Shown here: one piece after another, positions 30,264 through 38,464 of the stretch
Layout of the letters: each line of letters begins with the position of its first letter
Numbering within the stretch: the stretch's first letter is position 1
Source of the DNA: a virus
Virus record (IMG/VR): IMGVR_UViG_3300020020_000039
Span: 1 to 52,779 of that record
Reading direction: 5' to 3' (one strand)
Length of the DNA stretch: 52,779 nt
Program-made: the position numbers and the translations under genes
Notes under the pieces: model-generated
Seen by the model: only the letters and a program-made list of their open reading frames with translations
What the model was told of the DNA's origin: nothing
Databases searched by the model: none

Positions 30264-30970
30264 CCCACCTAGTAACATACTCAGACGAGAATATGACTAT
30301 TGCAATGGAGAAGTGTAAGGTTAGCGGGCTAAAGAATGGAGTTGATCAAACACATTCATATAGTCCTGGTTCTGTATCACGTGAGTTTAGGACTAATAAT
30401 AAAGAGGTGTTAGATTCCGCTCGTGGTTCTGGTTATTGGTTGTGGAAGCCGTATGTTATTAATGATATAATGAAGCACTGTAATGACGGCGACATTCTCA
30501 TTTACTCAGATGCCGGTGTCGAATTCATCGCCCCCGTACAAGAGATAATCAACCGAATGGATGAGGATATTTTCTTTTTCACTAACGGGTTTCCTCAGAT
30601 AGAATGGTGCAAGGGTGATATAATGAGAGCAATCAACGGCTGGCATCAATACGAATCGTTCAGGGATAAAAAACAGGTGCAGGCATCAGTAATATTCTTT
30701 AAGGTCAATCAGAAAACAAGGGACTTCGTTAAGGAGTGGCTCTTGTGGTGTCAGATGCCAGGATTTATAGATGATAGTCCGAGTAAAGTAGAGAATTGTA
30801 AAACGTTTGCTGAGGCGAGGCACGATCAAAGCATTTTATGTGCATTACAAATAAAGTATGGGTACAAGGTTCATTGGTGGCCTACTCAATACTCAGAACA
30901 TATAAGAATACCGGGGGATAATTACCCTGTTATTTTCAACCATCACAGGAAAAGGAATAACGAATGGTAA
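30260..30970 (+). CDS. Glycosyltransferase-like protein (236 aa)
   Basis: The start at 30260 overlaps the preceding stop; an upstream extension runs over that gene and is rejected. GSGYWLWKPYVI, DILIYSDAGVEF (acidic metal site) and ARHDQSIL resemble the nucleotide-sugar and acceptor regions of GT-A enzymes acting on capsule or O-antigen sugars. QASVIFFK and WWPTQYSEH complete the fold pattern. Family number not assigned. Confidence 0.68.
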   Translation: MTHLVTYSDENMTIAMEKCKVSGLKNGVDQTHSYSPGSVSREFRTNNKEVLDSARGSGYWLWKPYVINDIMKHCNDGDILIYSDAGVEFIAPVQEIINRMDEDIFFFTNGFPQIEWCKGDIMRAINGWHQYESFRDKKQVQASVIFFKVNQKTRDFVKEWLLWCQMPGFIDDSPSKVENCKTFAEARHDQSILCALQIKYGYKVHWWPTQYSEHIRIPGDNYPVIFNHHRKRNNEW

Positions 30971-31512
30971 CCCTCGATCAAAATAATCTAAAGACGTGGC
31001 AAGAGAATAATCTTGAGGGCAAGAGGTATGAATACGACCTGAAGCCTACCGATCATGTGTTAGACATTGGTAGTTATAGAATGGAATTCGCTGATGAGGT
31101 TATTAAGAAATACGGGTGCACAGTAGAATGTTTTGACGCACTGGATAATAAAGCAGCATGGTTATTTGATGGACAATTGTCCTTTGGTGGTCAGTATTAT
31201 TACTCTAGCGCATTTGAGAAAGATACACCACAAGCGATTTACCGCTGTGTTGATATCGCTCCTTACATAGATAAAGAGATTGCTCTTTGCAAGATAAATA
31301 TCGAAGGGGCTGAATATGAACTACTCGATTACATCATTGGTAAAGAGCTAATAAAGCATATAAATAACATTCAGGTACAGTTTCATTATGTAGATGGGCT
31401 TGATTGTGAAAAGATGTATGAAGAATTAGCAACTAAATTAAGTAAAACTCATTCGTTAACGTGGAGAACTGCGTTCGTGTGGGAAAACTGGAAGAGAAAT
31501 GATAGTAATTAA
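30964..31512 (+). CDS. FkbM-type methyltransferase
   Basis: 182 aa. DHVLDIGSYRMEFADEVIKK is the SAM-binding motif, with VECFDA and KINIEGAEYELLDYIIG as later FkbM signatures. These enzymes O-methylate sugars and similar small molecules. Within the island it could cap or modify glycans made by neighbouring transferases. Overlaps both neighbours, so same transcript. Confidence 0.82.
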   Translation: MVTLDQNNLKTWQENNLEGKRYEYDLKPTDHVLDIGSYRMEFADEVIKKYGCTVECFDALDNKAAWLFDGQLSFGGQYYYSSAFEKDTPQAIYRCVDIAPYIDKEIALCKINIEGAEYELLDYIIGKELIKHINNIQVQFHYVDGLDCEKMYEELATKLSKTHSLTWRTAFVWENWKRNDSN

Positions 31513-31762
31513 AGAAAAGAATAAGGGGCTATTCAAGTTAAGCACTTGCGTAACCAAAAACCCGTCAATCATGGCGGCTTTCTTTGAACACTTTACTCCA
31601 CTAAAGTTTGATTTAGATGTGCATACAGGCATTTATTATATGCTTTGCGAGAGTGAATTATTTAGCGAAGTACCAGATAATAGCCCTATTCCTTTTTACG
31701 ATTGCGAGGTTAGAACTGAACCGGGTGGGAAAATAATAGTAACAGACATAAATAAGTATTGA
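31499..31762 (+). CDS. Hypothetical protein in glycan island (87 aa)
   Basis: KGLFKLSTCVTKNPSIMAAF and a central FDLDVHTGIYYMLCESELF. No family recognised. Couples the two methyltransferase genes by overlap. Confidence 0.6.
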   Translation: MIVIKEKNKGLFKLSTCVTKNPSIMAAFFEHFTPLKFDLDVHTGIYYMLCESELFSEVPDNSPIPFYDCEVRTEPGGKIIVTDINKY

Positions 31763-32331
31763 TGCTTGAGTTTGTAAAGAAATACGGGTGTAATATCTAT
31801 AGCCAGAATAATGAGGACGGTCTTATTGATCAAATCTTGTCACGGTTAGATATTACACGAGGAACAGCGGTTGAATTCGGCGGCGCTGATGGTTTTTTCT
31901 GTAGTAACACAGCGGCATTAAGAGACAAAGGTTGGGCTGTTCATATGTATGATTTACAAGCCTGTGAGCCGTATGTAAAGAAGAAAGCAATAACTCCAGC
32001 CAATATAAATGAACTGCCAGTATGCGACTTATTAAGCATTGATACGGACAGCGGGAATGATTACGAGTGTTTCAAAGAGATAAAACAGAAGCCCGCAATA
32101 GTTATCATAGAAATAAACAGTTCAATTCCTCCTCATCAGCTTCATGTTAGTGATGATCAGGGGGCAAGTTATAAGTCAATGGTGGAGCTAGGCCTAAGTA
32201 AAGGGTATTTTCTTTTGGCTCATACTGGAAATTTAGTTTTTGTACTCAATGAATATAAAAGTTTATTCCCTGAAATAACAGGAGATCCATTATACAATCA
32301 CGAATTATATTTTAACAGGTCATGGCTATAA
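31762..32331 (+). CDS. Second FkbM-like methyltransferase
   Basis: 189 aa from the ATG at 31762. NNEDGLIDQILSRLDI, TAVEFGGADGFFCSNTAALR and VCDLLSIDTDSGNDYECFKE, then AIVIIEINSSIPP, follow the FkbM/SAM-methyltransferase order. Glycine-rich motif I is the variant EFGGADG. Probably modifies a sugar or a peptide-linked glycan; overlaps the fucosyltransferase gene by 10 bp. Confidence 0.75.
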   Translation: MLEFVKKYGCNIYSQNNEDGLIDQILSRLDITRGTAVEFGGADGFFCSNTAALRDKGWAVHMYDLQACEPYVKKKAITPANINELPVCDLLSIDTDSGNDYECFKEIKQKPAIVIIEINSSIPPHQLHVSDDQGASYKSMVELGLSKGYFLLAHTGNLVFVLNEYKSLFPEITGDPLYNHELYFNRSWL

Positions 32332-33080
32332 CGTTCGGTATGCTCGGTAGGTACGGAAGATTCGCAAACGGTCTTTACCAAATAGCTAGTACTATCGGTA
32401 TCGCTATCCGTTCCGGTCAATCATTCGGTTTCCCTGAGTGGAAGAACTACGATCATTTGGAAAGATTTGGCAGTAGTGAAGATATTGACGTTCAGAAATA
32501 CTTTGTTAATCCTTTACCTAGCGTTGATCGCTCTTTGAGTTATGAGTCTAGGTTCGTCCATTGGGGTTATCACGATACCTTTTTACCTGTTGGCAATTGG
32601 GATATAACAGGACACTTGCAAAGCCCTAAATACTTTAATCATTGCATGGATGCTGTAAGGCATTATATGACTATGAAAGACGAGTACCCTTTGAATAACT
32701 ACTGTGCCATCCATTGGAGAGCCGGTGATTATTTAGAAGGTGGGGATAATGTTTACCACCCTCGTCAAACGATGGAGTATTACAACAAAGCAATGTCTCA
32801 CATGCCATCAGGAACAAAGTATTTGGTATTTAGTGATGATCTCGATAAGGCAAGAGAAATGTTTGGCGATGTTGAGTATTACAACGCTGATTATATAGAT
32901 AGTTTTAAGAAAATGAAATCGTGCAAGTATTTTATTATATCAAACAGTTCTTACAGCGCAATGGCAGCGACTTTAGCTGATCAGCCTGGAAAGATTGTTG
33001 TTGCGCCTAAGATGTGGTTTGGTCGTGTAGCTGGCATTACCGGCGATGCGATTTATCAAGACGATTGGATGGTGATTTAA
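32322..33080 (+). CDS. Alpha-1,2-fucosyltransferase-like (GT11)
   Basis: 252 aa. HWRAGDY (131-137) is the HxRxGDY GDP-fucose site; GHLQSPKYF (97-105) and CKYFIISNSSYSAMAATLAD match further GT11 motifs. Glycine-rich N-terminal LGRYGRFANGLYQ fits. Adds fucose or a related deoxysugar to an oligosaccharide. Rare in phage genomes, and unusual within a head operon. Confidence 0.85.
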   Translation: MAITFGMLGRYGRFANGLYQIASTIGIAIRSGQSFGFPEWKNYDHLERFGSSEDIDVQKYFVNPLPSVDRSLSYESRFVHWGYHDTFLPVGNWDITGHLQSPKYFNHCMDAVRHYMTMKDEYPLNNYCAIHWRAGDYLEGGDNVYHPRQTMEYYNKAMSHMPSGTKYLVFSDDLDKAREMFGDVEYYNADYIDSFKKMKSCKYFIISNSSYSAMAATLADQPGKIVVAPKMWFGRVAGITGDAIYQDDWMVI

Positions 33081-33100
33081 AGAAAAGTGAGGAGTGAAAT

Positions 33101-34069
33101 ATGGGGTTACGTATATTATATTCGATCCACCTCTACCCGCCAAAACACAATTGCGGAGGAGAGTGGATGATTCACCACATGAATAAGTTTCTTATCAGCC
33201 GTGGTCATCATGTTAGAGTTATACTTCATCAGGCAGGGATGCACGGTGTTAAAACCCCGTACAACTTCGAAGGTGTTGAGGTCTTCGAACCATCAGCATC
33301 TACCTACGCATACGATTGGGCTAATGTCCTGATCACTCACCTCGACTATTCACAGTGGACTATTCAAATGGGGCAGATATTAAGAAAGCCTGTTGTTAAT
33401 ATCATTCACAATGATACTCCTTACAACTGCGTCATGAATGCGCAGAGGGACAATTATGTAGTCTATAACAGTAAATGGCTAAAAGATAAACTTAATTATA
33501 AATGGCCGTCAATAGTACTGCGTCCTCCGTGCGACCGTGACTATTATGATCTATCCGAAGAGCCTATAAAAAATACTTACATAACACTCATAAATCTATC
33601 AGAGAATAAAGGTGGAGAACAGTTCTATGAAATAGCTAAGCGCCTTCCTGGGAAAAAGTTTCTTGGCGTAATGGGCAGTTATGATCCTCAGATTGAAAAG
33701 GATTTGCCGAACGTCAGGATTATTCCCAACACCGTTGATATCCGTCCTGTTTACCGGCAAACGAGAATACTGTTAATGCCTTCAGAGTACGAATCATGGG
33801 GAAGGACAGCAACAGAGGCGATGTGTAGTGGTATTCCGGTGATCGCTAGCCCTACACCGGGGTTAAAAGAGAACTGTGGAGCAGCTGGAATATTTCATGA
33901 CAGAAATGATATTGATAAATGGGTGAAAGAGATAAAAAGATTGGATGATTCACGGTATTACCATCAGGTTAGTAACAGGTGCAGGGAAAGAAGTGAGGAA
34001 CTAGATCCTAAAAATGATTTAAATGAGTTTGAGAAATTCTTATATCACGCAGCGCAGTCAGCCTACTAA
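33101..34069 (+). CDS. GT4-type glycosyltransferase
   Basis: 322 aa. GT-B fold with N-terminal HLYPPKHNCGGEWMIHHM, a central nucleotide-binding strand, and the retaining-GT E-x7-E motif E231 to E239 (EYESWGRTATEAM), followed by SGIPVIAS and PGLKENCGAAG. Uses an NDP-sugar donor. The last gene of the island; its 3' end overlaps the connector gene by 47 bp, so it is locked into the structural operon. Confidence 0.88.
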   Translation: MGLRILYSIHLYPPKHNCGGEWMIHHMNKFLISRGHHVRVILHQAGMHGVKTPYNFEGVEVFEPSASTYAYDWANVLITHLDYSQWTIQMGQILRKPVVNIIHNDTPYNCVMNAQRDNYVVYNSKWLKDKLNYKWPSIVLRPPCDRDYYDLSEEPIKNTYITLINLSENKGGEQFYEIAKRLPGKKFLGVMGSYDPQIEKDLPNVRIIPNTVDIRPVYRQTRILLMPSEYESWGRTATEAMCSGIPVIASPTPGLKENCGAAGIFHDRNDIDKWVKEIKRLDDSRYYHQVSNRCRERSEELDPKNDLNEFEKFLYHAAQSAY

Positions 34070-34586
34070 TGGCGTGCTGGATTATACGTTCTCAGGGACA
34101 GAGGCGGAGCTAATCACTTTAACAGAAGTGAAAACGCACCTCTTTGAAACCAGTACAGATAATGATACAGAGCTAACTGCGCTGTTAACGCAGTGTCGCA
34201 AGGCGCTGGAGAGTTTCACATCATTAACTCTTTGTTCGGGTCGTACAGTTACTGCATTGCTGAAAAACGAGAAGGGTAATATTGAAATTCCTTTTGCTCC
34301 TGTACTTACTATCACAACTATGCACGATATAGAAGGTACTGAAATTACTTCTACTGATTACACTATTCGTGGGCTAACATTTAAGTGGATCGAAGCTCCA
34401 TGTACCAGTTATTTGAAACTTGTTTACACCGTTGGTTACACAGTTATACCGGCAGAGTTAAAACTAGCAATCCTAAACGAGATCGCTTACCGTTTCGCTC
34501 ATAAGGGTGACGAAAACTTAGGCGTTCAGATATGTGAAGCGTCAAGATCGCTAGCTGAACCATTCAGGAGGTACGCATGGCGGTAA
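34023..34586 (+). CDS. Head-tail connector (gp6-like)
   Basis: 187 aa. LITLTEVKTHLFETSTDNDT, LTALLTQCRKALESFTSLTL and LAILNEIAYRFAHKGDE are the helical pattern of Phage_connect_1 (HK97 gp6/SPP1 gp15). The connector ring binds the portal. The first ~15 residues overlap the glycosyltransferase end; a later start would lie within the domain. Confidence 0.85.
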   Translation: MSLRNSYITQRSQPTNGVLDYTFSGTEAELITLTEVKTHLFETSTDNDTELTALLTQCRKALESFTSLTLCSGRTVTALLKNEKGNIEIPFAPVLTITTMHDIEGTEITSTDYTIRGLTFKWIEAPCTSYLKLVYTVGYTVIPAELKLAILNEIAYRFAHKGDENLGVQICEASRSLAEPFRRYAWR

Positions 34587-34900
34587 GAGTTGGTCAGATG
34601 AAAACTGTTGTAAGAGTCGAGGTTAATCAAGGCTCTAATGGTAGAGATAATTACGTTGAGCTACTAACAACAAGATGTTATTTAGTCAACAATGCCGGAA
34701 GCAGAACGCTTGAAGATAGTGAAGTGGTTTTAGATAGCGGCTGGACAATGGTAATCAGGTTTCAGACTGATATCGAGGATGAGATTAAGCCATCAATGAG
34801 GTTTGTAGCAGAGAATAGATTTTTTGTTATCCAGTCCTATAAAATAATTGACTTAAAGAAACAGTATTACCAACTAAGGTTAACAGAGACAGAATCGTAA
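34577..34900 (+). CDS. Head-tail adaptor / head closure protein
   Basis: 107 aa. VGQMKTVVRVEVNQGSNGRD, then a beta core ending VIRFQTDIEDEIKPSMRFV and VIQSYKIIDLKKQYYQL fit the Phage_H_T_join family (SPP1 gp16-like). Position between connector and gp10-like gene is the standard order. Confidence 0.82.
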   Translation: MAVRVGQMKTVVRVEVNQGSNGRDNYVELLTTRCYLVNNAGSRTLEDSEVVLDSGWTMVIRFQTDIEDEIKPSMRFVAENRFFVIQSYKIIDLKKQYYQLRLTETES

Positions 34901-35323
34901 ATGGCTAAAGTATCAATAGAAATCAGTGGACTGCCAGAGCTTCTAAAAAAGGTTCAGGGGATGCCTTCGGGTGTGCAAAAGGTTGCTGATGCGGAGCTAT
35001 TGGATTCATCTTTTAACGTAGAAGCAAAGGCGAAAAGCAATGCCCCTGCTGATTTAGGTGGATTACGTCAGGGAATATCAGCAACTAAAAACGCACCGCT
35101 AAGTTATCAGGTTGCGGTTAACGTTCACTATGCTCCTTATGTAGAATTCGGAACGGGAGCGCTTGTAGCTGTTCCGCAAGGACTCGAAGCGTATGCGATC
35201 CAGTTTAAAGGAAAGGGAATAAGAGAAGTGAATTTACCAGCAAGACCTTTTCTTTTCCCTGCGGTGAGAACAGAAGCGCCGGAACTTAAAAAGAGATTAC
35301 AGGAGGCTCTCAAAACCCTATGA
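34901..35323 (+). CDS. HK97 gp10-type neck protein
   Basis: 140 aa. IEISGLPELLKKVQGMPSGV, AKSNAPADLGGLRQGISATK and APYVEFGTGA are the gp10 family signature (YAPYVEFGTG). Acts in the tail-completion/neck region between connector and tail. Confidence 0.88.
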   Translation: MAKVSIEISGLPELLKKVQGMPSGVQKVADAELLDSSFNVEAKAKSNAPADLGGLRQGISATKNAPLSYQVAVNVHYAPYVEFGTGALVAVPQGLEAYAIQFKGKGIREVNLPARPFLFPAVRTEAPELKKRLQEALKTL

Positions 35324-35757
35324 GAGATCCTAACAAGATATTTCGGGATGCGGTTAAGAGTTCTTTGGATGGTGTTTTATTCTTTGAATTATCGCAGGTT
35401 CAAGTGTATGATGAGAAAGCGGAAGAGGGTAATAACATGACTTACGTGATACTAAGCACCCAAACATCAGCACAGGAACCAAATTTCAGTGGTTTCGGGC
35501 ATCAGTGTTCTTTATTACTTGATATCGTCTGCAAACAATACGATATGATGAATAAAGAAGCGGTAGACGATGTAAGCAACCAGATATTAACAATATTATT
35601 CCCGAGTGTTACTACAAACGGGTTAACAATACAATCAGGGTTTCAAATAAACTGCTTGACAGTAGAGAGTGTAAACTATGTGCCTCTAAGGTTAGCAAAT
35701 GCAAAAAGTATAATAAGAAAATTAATTCGATTAACAGCTAAAATATCTCAATCATGA
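35320..35757 (+). CDS. Tail terminator / completion protein
   Basis: 145 aa. Fits the DUF3168/gp17-like layout by position and by the pattern VYVLSTQ-like strand (TYVILSTQTSAQEPNFSGFG), VCKQYDMMNKEAVDDVSNQI. Caps the tail tube and stops polymerisation. Overlaps both neighbours by 4 bp. Confidence 0.75.
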   Translation: MRDPNKIFRDAVKSSLDGVLFFELSQVQVYDEKAEEGNNMTYVILSTQTSAQEPNFSGFGHQCSLLLDIVCKQYDMMNKEAVDDVSNQILTILFPSVTTNGLTIQSGFQINCLTVESVNYVPLRLANAKSIIRKLIRLTAKISQS

Positions 35758-36182
35758 CAACAATTTCGTCGACGTTAGTGCCTCTGGAGTTATCTTTTGA
35801 CAGTGCGGTAAGCTGGCAGGCGTTGGTATGTTTACAACAGTACAATGTTCCTACCGAAAGACAGGCAACGCAAGAAGATACTTTCTGTGGTATTGCTACG
35901 GCTCTCGGCGCTCAAACATTTAACCCATCTGGAACAGCGATCTGTGAAGTAAACCCAACAGCGGGCAGCCAGGTTACTTACAATAGGCTTTTAACAGCGC
36001 AAACTAACGGCGAGACATTTAAATTCCGTGTTAGATACCCGTCAAGCGGTTCTACTGGTCAAAGTTTTTACCTGAGCGGAGATTGTAAATGTAGTTCACT
36101 CGATTTACAGATGGACGCTACTACTTACATCAAATTCGCATTCACATTAACAGGAGAGGGAACACTTGATATAACCAACTAA
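35754..36182 (+). CDS. Major tail tube protein
   Basis: 142 aa. Beta-sandwich pattern with VPTERQATQEDTFCGIATAL and DGETFKF-type strands (GETFKFRVRYPSS), ending FTLTGEGTLDI, as in siphovirus tube subunits. Sits between the terminator and the chaperone genes, the standard place. A second tube-like protein is encoded at 40487. Confidence 0.78.
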   Translation: MTTISSTLVPLELSFDSAVSWQALVCLQQYNVPTERQATQEDTFCGIATALGAQTFNPSGTAICEVNPTAGSQVTYNRLLTAQTNGETFKFRVRYPSSGSTGQSFYLSGDCKCSSLDLQMDATTYIKFAFTLTGEGTLDITN

Positions 36183-36183
36183 T

Positions 36184-36561
36184 ATGACAACAAGAGGAAT
36201 ATTTTCTTTTGAGCATGAAGGCCAAACAATCACTCTGTATTTCAGGACATGGACTTTTAAAAGGTTCTGCGATCTGAATAATGACCTTAGTTTTTCCGCT
36301 ATGCTGGAGATTTTAAGGGATGACATAAGTTTTGATAAACTTATTCAGCTTATTCTTTGCGCTGCCGAATACGGATGTAAAAAAGAGAACAGGGAATTTA
36401 AATATACAGACTTCGATGCCTGCGAATGGGCTGATACACTCGGCGGAATCTCGGGAAAGAAGTTTCTTGAAATCATACCAGTGATAACTCAGGCGCTTAC
36501 AGACGAAGGAGCGCAGCAAAATGGTACAGCGCCAAAAAAAAAGAAGTTAGCTGGCAGTTAG
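36184..36561 (+). CDS. Tail assembly chaperone, short form (G-like)
   Basis: 125 aa in frame 0: IFSFEHEGQTITLYFRTWTF, DLNNDLSFSAMLEIL, then helices and a lysine-rich end PKKKKLAGS. The lysine codons form a slippery tract (nine A, 36534-36542, then G), allowing a -1 shift into the next frame. Binds and delivers the tape measure during tail assembly. Directly after the tube gene, as in lambda. Confidence 0.85.
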   Translation: MTTRGIFSFEHEGQTITLYFRTWTFKRFCDLNNDLSFSAMLEILRDDISFDKLIQLILCAAEYGCKKENREFKYTDFDACEWADTLGGISGKKFLEIIPVITQALTDEGAQQNGTAPKKKKLAGS

Positions 36562-36872
36562 TTCTTGACATAGAGGCGGAATTGGGATTATTACCAGATC
36601 ATGATTTAACAATTGGTGAGCTGTTACGAATGTGGCGTATGTATAACGTCAGGGAATCTAAAGAATGGGAAAGGGTAAGATTTTTAGCGTGGTTCGGGTC
36701 ACTCCCTTACCAAAGCAAGGAAAACAGAATGGAAGTGTACGATATAATAGGTCTTCCTACAGATCCAACAGAGGAAGAGAGAAAGGAAATGGTAGAAGAG
36801 AAGAATAGACAGGACGCAGAGCATTATAAAAAGATTTTTGATTATTACAGGGAGCAGGGATTCAATGTGTAA
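36184..36872 (+). CDS. Tail assembly chaperone, frameshifted long form (GT-like)
   Basis: A canonical -1 heptamer A AAA AAG (36537-36543) joins frame 0 (120 codons) to the -1 frame, which is open from 36543 to the stop at 36870-36872 and begins EVSWQLVLDIEAELGLLPDH. The fusion is 229 aa. The second frame has no ATG near its start, so it is made only as the fusion. This conserved trick sets the ratio of short to long chaperone in long-tailed phages. Confidence 0.85.
36537..36543 (+). promoter_or_regulatory. Programmed -1 ribosomal frameshift site
   Basis: A AAA AAG in the zero frame, the most efficient bacterial slippery heptamer, with the frame-0 stop 16 bases downstream (36559-36561). A downstream stimulatory hairpin is not obvious. 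Confidence 0.82.
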
Positions 36873-36886
36873 ATGGAAAGTGAGTT

Positions 36887-38464
36887 ATGGCAGAAGAATC
36901 GTTAAAGGTCGTCATTGGTGCGGATGTTAATGGTGCAATAGCTGGCATCAATAAATTTAACACTGCACTCGGTAAAACCCCTGCTACTACGCAGCGGGCT
37001 AACCAGGCGCTCACCAACTTGTCAAGGGTGGCGCAGGATGCTCCTTTTGGATTCATAGGTATCGCTAACAACTTAGACCCATTACTCGCATCATTCCAAT
37101 CTTTAAGTAAAGAATCAGGTAGCACAAAGAACGCTTTAAAAGCATTAGCCAGTAGTTTAGCTGGTCCGGCTGGTATCGCCGTTGGGCTTTCTATCGTTTC
37201 TTCTCTCGTTGTTTCTGCAATACAAAAGTACGGTAGCTTATCAGCGGCACTTAATGCTGCGTTTGGTGATACATCAGCACTTTCAAGAGCAAACACAGAG
37301 CTTGGTAAATCATTCGCAGAGGCGGCAGGTAAAGCAGGTGGTGAGATTGCTACTGTTCGGGCGTTGGTATCAATCGCAAGGGATAAACAATTATCCGACA
37401 ACGCAAGGAACGAGGCAATAAAGAAACTCAATTCTGAGTACGATCAGTATTTACCAAAGCTCACTTTAGAGAATGTTACCACACAAGAAGTATTAAAGGC
37501 GACGGACGCTCTCAATCAATCATTACTTCGTCAGGCAAAAATAAAAGGTGTTCAGGATTTAATTAGCGATGAGTTTAAAAAACAGGCGTTACTCGCTTTA
37601 GAACTTCAGGAAACAGTTAAGGGCGCTAGTTCTGCTATCGGAGTATTATTTAACTCAGTAAGAGGTGCGGGTAATGTCGGAGTAGGTTTACTTAGTGGGT
37701 TAAAGGGAATTAACGAAGAGCTTTCTGATTCTAAAGTAAAAGCATCAGCATTCGAGCAGGTATTAAACTCTTTATTAAAAGATGAAGCCGTCGGAGGTAC
37801 TTTATTTGATGATACTAAGAAAACAAAGAAAACAAAAGTTGGAAAACTTGTAGACGATCTTAAAGACTTGCAATCTTCACTACCTAAGACAACTCAGCAA
37901 TTACAAAATAGTATAATAGCACCTTTTTTATTCGGTGAAGATTTCGGGCCGGATATTGACACGGATCGAATCATTCTACCAATAAGAAATCTCGGTGATG
38001 CTATAGAGGAAGAAACAAAAAGAGTAGCGGGCGCAAAGCTGATGGAGAATTTAAGACTTCAGGCAGAGCAAACAGCTACTACGGTTTCAGATTTACTTAC
38101 TCCCGCATTTGAGGGATTCTTTAATACACTTCTAACCGGTTCGGGTAATCCATTTAAAGCATTTGGCGAAGCTATCAAAAGAATGATAGCACAATTGGCG
38201 GCGGCAGTTGCTAAGGCTGCAATATTCGCCGCTATCATGAATGTGATTGCTCCTGGTTCCGGTTCGTTTGGCTCATTGTTTAAGGCAGGGCTTGGAGGTT
38301 TAGGGAATTTGATTGGTGGAGTTGCTAACGGAGGCATTAACACCGGCACAATAACAGGATCAGCAAGCAGAGGATTCAATGTAGAGGTAACGGGAAGGAT
38401 GAGCGGAACGGAATTATTATTTGTGACTAACAAAGTAAACGGGCAGATAGCCAGAGGATTCTAA
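36887..38464 (+). CDS. Tape measure protein
   Basis: 525 aa. Begins with the ADVNGAIAGINKFNTALGKT pattern, has Ala/Gly-rich hydrophobic segments (LASSLAGPAGIAVGLSIVSS and AAAVAKAAIFAAIMNVIAPG), and long helices between. Position after the chaperones confirms it. At roughly 0.15 nm per residue the tail would be about 75-80 nm, short for a siphovirus. The C-terminal residues (VTGRMSGTELLFVTNKVNGQ) may interact with the distal tail. Confidence 0.88.
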   Translation: MAEESLKVVIGADVNGAIAGINKFNTALGKTPATTQRANQALTNLSRVAQDAPFGFIGIANNLDPLLASFQSLSKESGSTKNALKALASSLAGPAGIAVGLSIVSSLVVSAIQKYGSLSAALNAAFGDTSALSRANTELGKSFAEAAGKAGGEIATVRALVSIARDKQLSDNARNEAIKKLNSEYDQYLPKLTLENVTTQEVLKATDALNQSLLRQAKIKGVQDLISDEFKKQALLALELQETVKGASSAIGVLFNSVRGAGNVGVGLLSGLKGINEELSDSKVKASAFEQVLNSLLKDEAVGGTLFDDTKKTKKTKVGKLVDDLKDLQSSLPKTTQQLQNSIIAPFLFGEDFGPDIDTDRIILPIRNLGDAIEEETKRVAGAKLMENLRLQAEQTATTVSDLLTPAFEGFFNTLLTGSGNPFKAFGEAIKRMIAQLAAAVAKAAIFAAIMNVIAPGSGSFGSLFKAGLGGLGNLIGGVANGGINTGTITGSASRGFNVEVTGRMSGTELLFVTNKVNGQIARGF

